From positions 1-6,568 of the forward strand of contig DDPO01000082.1 of NCBI GenBank assembly GCA_002342225.1: 6,568 nt of DNA. Direction: 5' to 3'. The notes under the pieces are model-generated. The model was not told where the DNA came from. It searched no databases and worked only from the letters and a program-made list of their open reading frames with translations. Every line of letters begins with the position of its first letter. Position 1 is the stretch's first letter. The position numbers and the translations under genes are program-made. This document shows, one piece after another, positions 1-6,400 of this stretch. Source of the stretch: Bdellovibrionaceae bacterium UBA2466 (lineage in GTDB: Bacteria; Bdellovibrionota; FAC87; UBA2466).

Positions 1-135
1 GTGAAAGCTAATGCGCCCGAAGTGGCAAAAAATCTTTCAACTGCGATTCAATTACCTGAATCTGGTTATTCTGAAATGGAGTGGACGAGTCCACTTCTAA
101 AGTATCTTGGGGTTCAACCCATCACACCTAAATAG
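1..135 (+). CDS. C-terminal end of an unidentified protein (5' truncated by window)
   Basis: Frame 1 is open from the first base to a TAG stop at 133-135, giving 44 residues ending in YLGVQPITPK. The first codon in the window happens to be GTG, but nothing upstream is visible, so this is more likely the tail of a longer gene than a 44-residue gene. The visible part is soluble in character, with no membrane segment, no cysteine and no motif I recognise. It lies on the same strand as the 650-residue gene downstream, 130 bases away. That gap contains a promoter-like sequence, so co-transcription is uncertain. I assign no function. Confidence 0.55.
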   Translation: MKANAPEVAKNLSTAIQLPESGYSEMEWTSPLLKYLGVQPITPK

Positions 136-194
136 CTGTAATAGCTTAACTAATCCCTCAATTAATTATGTAAAACTCTCCATGATTGTTCTCT

Positions 195-222
195 TTTTCA
201 AGATTTTCCGAGAAGTTATCAT
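195..222 (+). promoter_or_regulatory. Putative sigma70-type promoter for the 650-residue anchored protein gene
   Basis: A -35-like TTTTCA (195-200; four of six consensus bases) and a -10-like TATCAT (217-222; five of six) are separated by 16 bases, and transcription would begin near 229. It lies 44 bases before the start codon at 266, in an AT-rich gap. This is a match by eye and the -35 box is weak. It is the best candidate I found in the 130-base gap. Confidence 0.35.
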
Positions 223-251
223 AGTGAAGTAGGGACTGGTTTGGGAGCTAT

Positions 252-257
252 TAGGAG
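252..257 (+). promoter_or_regulatory. Shine-Dalgarno site for the gene at 266
   Basis: TAGGAG sits eight bases before the ATG at 266. This is a strong ribosome binding site at normal spacing. It supports that ATG as the true start, which also places the hydrophobic segment at the usual distance from the N-terminus. Confidence 0.8.
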
Positions 258-265
258 TACGTTAG

Positions 266-2218
266 ATGTTTAAGCAGACCTCGAACAATCGCGGCAATGC
301 AGTTGTCATAGCCGTTGTTGCCGGTGCTTTAAGCTTAGCTGGGCTTGCGCTCATCTTAAGCAGAGTTTCTCAATTTTCTCAACAAATAGGCCAAGAAGAA
401 AAAGCTGCCGCTCAATCAGAGCAAGATGCTGTCACTCTTTTTTATCTTCAAAAAAAGTTTGCTTTTGGAAAAGTGATTATCCCCGCGACTAACTCAGAAC
501 CCGAGTCCATTCGATACAAAGCCCCCGATTGGTATCCAGAATTTTACCCAACAGCTTCAGAGATGAGGCTCACTCCCAAGATAATTCCCATAGCGCCGGT
601 TGGGGCAGAGTCTTTTCCAACACCCAACGTGCCTCTTTTCATGGTTATAAAAAAAAGGGCATCGAACGGGGAATGCAAACCTATAGATTTCCCTATTCCC
701 ATTTATCAAACTAATTCGAACGAGGGTTGTGAGTTTATTTCGCTTTCTCCAGACAAATCATCTTTGGGTGCTATTCAAAAAATAAATGAACTTCACAAAA
801 CCAACAATTTTCAATTGAGCCTTATAGCAGCTCCAGACCTTGATCTCCTCTCCCCCTCACAAAAAGAAGCACTATTCCGACCCAATTTCGAATACCCTTT
901 AACAGCAACCCGGTCAGAGCCTGTCAAATTTGTAAAATATGCGATTGATGAGTCAAATCCCAAAGTGTTTTCTAAAATAGTAGTACAAACAAATTCCGTG
1001 GGCGCTATCATCCCTGTTGAAATTCCCCCTGCTCCCAAATGCCGACTTTCTTTACATAGTTCAGTTCAACAACCCCTGAGGCTAACCTCTGACACGATAT
1101 TAAAGTTAAACCTCGAAGTAGAACAGGGAATAGCCGATTCAGTCTCAATTAACCTAGCGAATCATAGAGAAACGTTGTTCGGCTTTGATAGATTTGACCG
1201 ACAACGACTTAATAATTTTGAAAGATTCACTCCACTCAAAGCAGAAGGTTTTGATATCAACATTTTAGCTTCGGACAAAAACACTATCGCCCAATTTAAT
1301 CGAAGCTTGGATGGAAACAATCGAGTTTGGAATATCAGTGCCAATCTTAAAGGTTTAGATTCGACATCAAAAGAATGCTCGACCTCAATTCTTATTCACG
1401 ATCCCACTACTACGACTACCACCACTACGAGTACTACGACGACGACTACAACGACTACCCATCGGCCCCCAATTTTGCCCAGCCCTATTCCCCCAGCTGC
1501 CCCAGCTCCAATCGTGCCCAGCCCACCTCCTACCATCGCTGCCGTAACAACAACGATGCCGCCCCCCAACACCTTTGTCGTAGTTACTCAACCTGTTGAT
1601 CAAAGCACAAAAGAAGGGGATGACAGAAAAAATTACTACACATTACCTACTTTCAATTTTGTGGCTCAAAATAGAGGAAGACTGCCCATTACTTACAAAT
1701 GGTATAGAAAAGATAGAACGGGCAATGCTTGGGTTGAGGTGGCTTCAGGTTCCCAGTCGGCTCTTACGCTCAGAAGTGTAAGACTACTACAAGACCATGG
1801 TGCTCAATTTAAGTGCAAAGCCTCTGCCCCCAATCTGAGCGATTTATGGAGTCGTGAAGTAACTTTAAAAATCACCGGCGGTTGGGTCAATGCTGCTGGC
1901 GGAGGGTGCGGTGTAGTTTGTGAAAGACATGGCTTTATTTCAAAAGACAGTCCGGAAGGTGCCAACTGTGCTTCGGGAGAAACTATTCCTTGGTCTGCAT
2001 GGGATAGTAAACCAAACAATCAAAATCCTATTGATTTTAATTGGGGTTGTTGGGACGGTTGTGTGGGCGGAAAAGGATGTCACACCAATCGTTGCAGACA
2101 AGCTCGCTCTGAACCTTCAATTCCGAATAGAAAATGGGGATATTGCTATGCTCCAGGACAGGTTCGAGACAACAACAACACCGATATCACAGCTGCTTGT
2201 TACTGCGGGCCTCGATGA
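266..2218 (+). CDS. Membrane-anchored (pilin-like N-terminus) protein with Thr/Pro linker, Ig-like domain and Cys-rich C-terminal domain
   Basis: This complete 650-residue gene has a strong ribosome binding site. Residues 1-10 carry K3 and R9 and are followed by an uninterrupted hydrophobic helix at about 11-32. The RG/NAVVI junction resembles a type IV prepilin or TadE/PilX-like leader, but the usual Glu at mature position 5 is absent, so a plain signal anchor is equally possible. Residues 40-380 match nothing I recognise and contain C137, C155, C259 and C371. Residues 381-398 are Thr except one Ser, and 400-435 are Pro-rich; together they form a flexible extracellular-type linker. Residues 440-536 look like an Ig I-set-type domain, with W479 in a YKWY context and a DHGAQFKC segment ending at C517; the strand-B cysteine is missing. 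Residues 538-650 hold ten cysteines (548, 552, 568, 595, 599, 605, 610, 627, 645, 647), many glycines and tryptophans, and end in CYCGPR, which suggests a disulfide-rich binding module. The protein is probably tethered to the inner membrane or assembled in a pilus-like structure, with the rest outside the cytoplasm. Function is unknown; adhesion or surface recognition is an inference. Confidence 0.9.
   Translation: MFKQTSNNRGNAVVIAVVAGALSLAGLALILSRVSQFSQQIGQEEKAAAQSEQDAVTLFYLQKKFAFGKVIIPATNSEPESIRYKAPDWYPEFYPTASEMRLTPKIIPIAPVGAESFPTPNVPLFMVIKKRASNGECKPIDFPIPIYQTNSNEGCEFISLSPDKSSLGAIQKINELHKTNNFQLSLIAAPDLDLLSPSQKEALFRPNFEYPLTATRSEPVKFVKYAIDESNPKVFSKIVVQTNSVGAIIPVEIPPAPKCRLSLHSSVQQPLRLTSDTILKLNLEVEQGIADSVSINLANHRETLFGFDRFDRQRLNNFERFTPLKAEGFDINILASDKNTIAQFNRSLDGNNRVWNISANLKGLDSTSKECSTSILIHDPTTTTTTTTSTTTTTTTTTHRPPILPSPIPPAAPAPIVPSPPPTIAAVTTTMPPPNTFVVVTQPVDQSTKEGDDRKNYYTLPTFNFVAQNRGRLPITYKWYRKDRTGNAWVEVASGSQSALTLRSVRLLQDHGAQFKCKASAPNLSDLWSREVTLKITGGWVNAAGGGCGVVCERHGFISKDSPEGANCASGETIPWSAWDSKPNNQNPIDFNWGCWDGCVGGKGCHTNRCRQARSEPSIPNRKWGYCYAPGQVRDNNNTDITAACYCGPR
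1406..1570 (+). repeat. Thr tract plus Pro-rich linker coding segment
   Basis: This segment encodes residues 381-435 of the anchored protein. It begins with eight Thr codons, one Ser and nine Thr codons (1406-1459), followed by a His-Arg pair and about 35 residues rich in Pro, Ala and Thr. All four Thr codons are used (seven ACT, six ACG, three ACC, one ACA), so the DNA is an imperfect ACN repeat and not a uniform microsatellite. Such segments typically act as extended, sometimes O-glycosylated spacers between extracellular domains. Here it separates the membrane-proximal region from the Ig-like and Cys-rich domains. Confidence 0.85.
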
Positions 2219-2228
2219 TTTAATTTTT

Positions 2229-3032
2229 CTATTTGTCCGTTTTACTTTTACCTACACCTGTCGCGATCCATTTAGCATCCACCCAAATGCCTTCGACTTG
2301 TGTCCTGTCTCCCGCGACGAGTTGTTCATAAGTTACAACGCGGTAGAATCTATCTACGATAGACTGATGAAAGAGCAGCGGATAGGGATCATTTAGTAAA
2401 TAACGAGGTTTACCGCCCTGATAATCAAAAATTCCGGATATCCAGACATAGTGTCCGGTTGCGTAGTCGTTGAATTGAAAAAAGAGGCCAACGGGTCTCC
2501 CAGATTCTACATGAGCTTGAAGATCTTGTGCGGTCAATCTTCCTTGATCAATATTGCCAAGGTGGGTGAGCTTTCTACAATCTTTAACTGCTTTAGTCTC
2601 CCAATTTGCGCAACCCGAAATTTTTCCACCTGTCGGTTTTTTATTTAGATAAAGTGATTGCACTTGATTCAACGCTGAAAACCCAAGCACCTGATTCAAT
2701 CTTGCAGCATTATTGATAAATCTAACATTACAAGTTCCAAATCCCTCTTTGCTTGCATTTTTTTTCAAGCAACAGGAAGCATTTCCCTTTCTTCCAAATT
2801 CTTTGTCTACAATTTCACATTGGGAAATATTTTGGTTTCTTATTTTAGCGAAAGTCTTTGTGAGAGAGGCCCAACACCAATAATATTGCTCTTGTTCAGC
2901 CTCTTCTTGCTCATAGCGCACGATTCCAGGAACAATTCGACTTCCTCTCAATGGATTTATTTCAGAATGAACATTGAAACCTGCGAAAAAAGAAAGAACG
3001 AAAAGCAGAATGATTTGAATTCTATTTACCAT
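2229..3032 (-). CDS. Exported papain-like cysteine peptidase (C39/C70-like)
   Basis: This complete 267-residue gene has an ATG at 3032 and a TAG stop at 2229-2231. Residues 1-23 form a Sec signal peptide: R4, a hydrophobic core at about 6-19, and likely cleavage after VHS. A short Glu/Gln-rich segment (41-49) precedes YYWCWAS, in which C53 followed by WA matches the papain-type nucleophile motif. Q47 lies six residues before it, the same spacing as the oxyanion glutamine and nucleophile of papain. SQCEIVD (71-77), the CC pair (87-88) and CN (101-102) fit the pattern of bacterial papain-like/AvrRpt2-type (C70) domains. H194 in GHYVWISG is the expected catalytic histidine, and N214 or D215 in LLNDPYP the third residue. 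C141 and C152 add further disulfide potential. The enzyme should act in the periplasm or outside the cell; its substrate is unknown. The gene converges on the anchored-protein gene. Activity is inferred, but the motifs are complete. Confidence 0.85.
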   Translation of the reverse strand: MVNRIQIILLFVLSFFAGFNVHSEINPLRGSRIVPGIVRYEQEEAEQEQYYWCWASLTKTFAKIRNQNISQCEIVDKEFGRKGNASCCLKKNASKEGFGTCNVRFINNAARLNQVLGFSALNQVQSLYLNKKPTGGKISGCANWETKAVKDCRKLTHLGNIDQGRLTAQDLQAHVESGRPVGLFFQFNDYATGHYVWISGIFDYQGGKPRYLLNDPYPLLFHQSIVDRFYRVVTYEQLVAGDRTQVEGIWVDAKWIATGVGKSKTDK

Positions 3033-3038
3033 AAAAAG

Positions 3039-3044
3039 CCCCTT
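3039..3044 (-). promoter_or_regulatory. Shine-Dalgarno site for the papain-like peptidase gene
   Basis: Read on the minus strand, AAGGGG lies six bases before the ATG at 3032. It supports this start, which gives a complete signal peptide. Confidence 0.75.
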
Positions 3045-3143
3045 ACTCAGTTAATAACGCTCTTAGAAAGAAGCAAAATTAGGGCCCAATGTCGCTCGAC
3101 TTAACAAGCGTAAATTCTTTATAAAGATGTGTAACTTTTATCC

Positions 3144-3178
3144 GCGTTAGATTGCATACACTTCTAAAGCGTTAGATT
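3144..3178. repeat. Pair of 10-base direct repeats upstream of the peptidase gene
   Basis: GCGTTAGATT occurs at 3144-3153 and again, identically, at 3169-3178. The copies are 25 bases apart start to start, about two and a half helical turns. They lie 110-145 bases upstream of the peptidase start. Tandem binding sites for a regulator are possible, but no promoter is clear enough nearby to place them relative to it. Confidence 0.5.
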
Positions 3179-3477
3179 ATTTTGTATTTCAGTGTCCACT
3201 TCATTTACAGTGACACAGATAGATAGGAATTTTGAAAACAAACTCTCGAAATCACTGAAGGTTTCAAAAGGGATTAGTGAACTCTCGGAGACTTTATTAG
3301 AAAGCTCCTCGTTATTATTCGGTAAATCACCGCATTGCACTTGGCATCCCCGCTTTAGAAATTGGACATTTGTGAAGATTCTTAAGCTTTTCTGTTACTC
3401 AAAGGTCGGTATCTTGTCGCCAGACAGCAGCGGGGGCGGTCGCAGAACCAAGCACAAACTGACTATTTTTTGTACAT

Positions 3478-6400
3478 TTACCGATAGACAAATATCTTCC
3501 CTCGGTCCACTGCACCAGCATTGGCTCCGGGAGATGCAACTACAAAGTCATGTCGAGAGTCATTCTCAAGACTATCTCGCAATCCTAATACTTTGCTGCC
3601 GAACTCTTCGTCGGTTTCGGACCCTTCGATTGTGTAGAGAGCAGAACCGTCAAGACCACTGTACACAACTGCTTGACCTTTTGCGGTTCCTCCAACCAAC
3701 ATACCGGGCGAACCAACAATGACATCATTGCGACCATCGTTATTAGCGTCTCCCACTAGGTCTATCGAGGCTCCTAAGCCTTCATTGTTAGCGCTCCCCG
3801 TGACTGTATAAATCGGAGCGCCCGTTGCACCACTGTAGGCGATGGCTTGGCCACGATTGGTAGCTCCCACAGAGGGGTCGACCCATCGGGAGCCGATCAT
3901 AAAATCAGAACGGCCATCGCCGTCGACATCTCCATTTCCAGCAACACTACTTCCCCATTGGTCGTTATCTGAGGCTCCATAGTAATTGTAGAGCACCCCG
4001 AAACTTGAACCACTATACACTCTCACTCTTCCGCGGTTAGTTCCACCGCCTGAAGCGTTCGGTGCACTTACAATAAAGTCTGGCTTACTGTCGTTATTCA
4101 CATCTCCCACATTTGCCAAATAAGCTCCAAAGTGAGCACTATCTTCACTGCTGGAAAGTGTCGCTAAAACAGTTTGGTCATCGCCACTATAAACTTTGAC
4201 CTGCCCTCTCTCAGTTCCACCTGCAACAACATTTGCATAAGGGAGTCCCACCACAAAATCATGACTATTATCGCCGTCAATATCTCCGAGGCTGGCAACA
4301 GCTCCCCCAAACTGGCCGCTTGCTTCAGCGCCTGTAACTTCAGCTAGAGGATCTGGAGTGGAGTCACCAGCGTCATAAGCATATATTGCAATTTTACCGA
4401 CATCTAAAGTAGCTCCATTGTCGTAAAGTGGTATTCCAACAATGACTTCGGCTTTTCCATCGTTATTAATGTCTGCAGCTGCAACACTCTGCCCTAAGCG
4501 GTCGGCCTCTCCCACTGTTCCCGCAATACTCATCAACACTACCGAACCGAAAGCACTTGCTGGGTCGCCACTATACACAACAACCCTGCCATCATCTCCG
4601 TTCGCATTTGGAACCCCTACAATCAGGTCTGGGTGGCCATCGTTATTGACATCTCCCGTTGCCATTTGTTCCCCAAATCCTTCATTATCAGCTGCTCCAT
4701 CTTTCGATGCGTACAGTAAACTTCGAAGAGCTTTATTGGCTCCGAGGGAAGTTGCAGCTCCCGGAGCAACGAGTGTTAAAAGAGCATTTTGAGCACCATT
4801 TGACGAACTCACAATAGTGCCCGAATTAAGAGCAAGCGAATTCGTTGCTGAATAATCAAGATCTGAGAAGTAATGATCCTGCGCGACAGTGTAATTAAAA
4901 ACCAAAGTGTCCGATCCCGAACCGGAGACGTAATTAACAGCTGTAGTTCCACTTCCCGTCGCTAGAGTAAGTGAAGGGGTTCCCAGATTCGTATCAACAG
5001 TCACTGCTTCGCTAAAGACGACTTGAACAGCAATCACTTCGCCTACATCATAGGTTCCGTCGGCTTTGCTTGACGTCACGTTGATGACGGCTGGAGCGGG
5101 GTCGATGACAAGCGCTTTGTTCGCACCCAGAGAGCCCGCAGCTCCAGGTTCTGGCAAAGTTCGATTTGCAGTGAGACTTGCATCGGAAGTGTCGTTGATC
5201 GTTCCACCATTTAAAGTAAGAGCTGCATTAGAAACATAGTCTAGATCAACGCTGGTATCTCCAGCTTGAACTGTGTATGTGCACGTCACTGTGGCTCCGA
5301 CTCCCGCAGCGCAGGTGGCAGTTCGGTCTGTAGAACCCGTTTCTAAAGTGAGAAGTGGCGATCCTGTGACAGTGACCGATTTGTTAAACTGTATTTGAAG
5401 AGTTATCGAGTTTCCCGCAACATAAGTACCATTAGCTGTGGAAGAGGTCACATTATAGACAAGAGGTGCAGTTCGAACAACAAGCGCTTTATTTGCTCCG
5501 AGCGATTTTGTCGCACCTGGAGCTGCTAAAGTTAATACGGCCGAGTCTCCATCGGCATCTTTGATAGTAGCTCCATTGAGGCTCAGAGCCGATGTGTTTT
5601 TATAATCAAGGTCGGTGCTGTTTTCGCCTGAGGCCACGACGTAATTGAAAACCAATGTATTACTACCCGAACCCGATGAATAATTCACAACAGCATCGGT
5701 AGTTCCTGTTTCTAAAGTCAACTGTGGCGTTCCGCTCGCAACCGTCACAGCTTCGCTGAAAACGACCTGAACCGGAATAGCCGTTCCTACACCGTAAGAA
5801 CCATCTGCTTTAGTTGAAGTGACATTAACAACGACAGGAACAGTATCGATGACAATACTTTTGTTGGCTGACAAAGACCCTGAAGCACCGGGGGTTCGGA
5901 GAGTTAAGTCGGCATCAATGCTTCCGGCTTTAATAGTAGCACCGCCCGATAGAGCTAAAGAAGAAGCATCGACATAGCTTAGATCCAAACTGTTGTGTCC
6001 CGCTGCTACAAGATAATTGAAATTGAGAGTAGTTGTTCCGGATCCGCTTGAATAGTTGACAACCGCATCGCTGGTTCCTGTTTCAAGAGTTAAAGTAGGG
6101 GTTCCAGCTCCAGCAACAGTTACTGCTGTTGAAAACACAACCTGAACGGTTACTGTTTCGCCCTCTGTATACACTCCATTTGACGAGGATGATGTCACGT
6201 TGATGACCCTTGGAGTATCAATGACGATAGCTTTACTACCTGCAATGTTATTTACACCGCTTGGAACTGTCGTACTTGTGAGTTGATTTCCCGCGGTATC
6301 GAGGACTGTTCCTGCAGCAAACGAACTCACTGTGAGATCCGAGGAATAATGCCCTGAAGCAACAGTGTAAGTTCCCGTAAGAGAGGTACCAGCCGATGCT

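Larger units (their letters stand above)
3033..3477. other. 445-base stretch without a supported gene
   Basis: This stretch separates two leftward genes and contains the 5' flank of the peptidase gene and the 3' flank of the giant gene. It is AT-rich apart from a GC-rich patch at about 3404-3450. Visible signals are the peptidase ribosome binding site, a 12-base palindrome (3116-3127), two copies of a 10-base direct repeat (3144-3153, 3169-3178) and a small inverted repeat, GTGTC/GACAC, at 3192-3196 and 3212-3216. I found no convincing intrinsic terminator for the giant gene and no clear -35/-10 pair for the peptidase gene. A rightward reading frame opening with GTG at 3192 lacks a ribosome binding site and runs antisense into the giant gene, so I do not call it. 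Confidence 0.6.

Noticed and set aside
109..120. Short GGGT/ACCC hairpin near the end of the first gene as a terminator
   Set aside because: The stem has only four pairs with a three-base loop, lies before the stop codon and has no T-run after it.
1385..1603. Leftward frame across the Thr/Pro linker
   Set aside because: It is a by-product of the ACN and Pro-rich codons read on the other strand, giving a low-complexity Ser/Arg/Gly product.
1920..2396. Rightward frame of 158 codons overlapping the ends of two genes
   Set aside because: It lies in another frame of the Cys-rich domain and then antisense to the peptidase gene; both of those have far stronger coding evidence.
3060..3110. Promoter of the peptidase gene (TTGTTA with CCTAAT on the minus strand, 18-base spacer)
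   Set aside because: Both boxes match only four of six consensus bases in AT-rich DNA, too weak to list as a feature.
3192..3722. Rightward reading frame of 176 codons opening with GTG
   Set aside because: It has no ribosome binding site, its second half is antisense to the well-supported FG-GAP region, and its product shows no recognisable domain. The first 95 codons lie in noncoding sequence and could in principle be a small gene, but nothing supports it.
3481..4722. Asp/Gly-rich motifs as RTX calcium-binding nonapeptides
   Set aside because: The motifs recur every 60 residues within FG-GAP units and lack the tandem GGxGxDxxx spacing of RTX arrays.
4442..4792. Rightward frame of 116 codons inside the propeller region
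   Set aside because: It is antisense to highly regular FG-GAP units and has no family features of its own.
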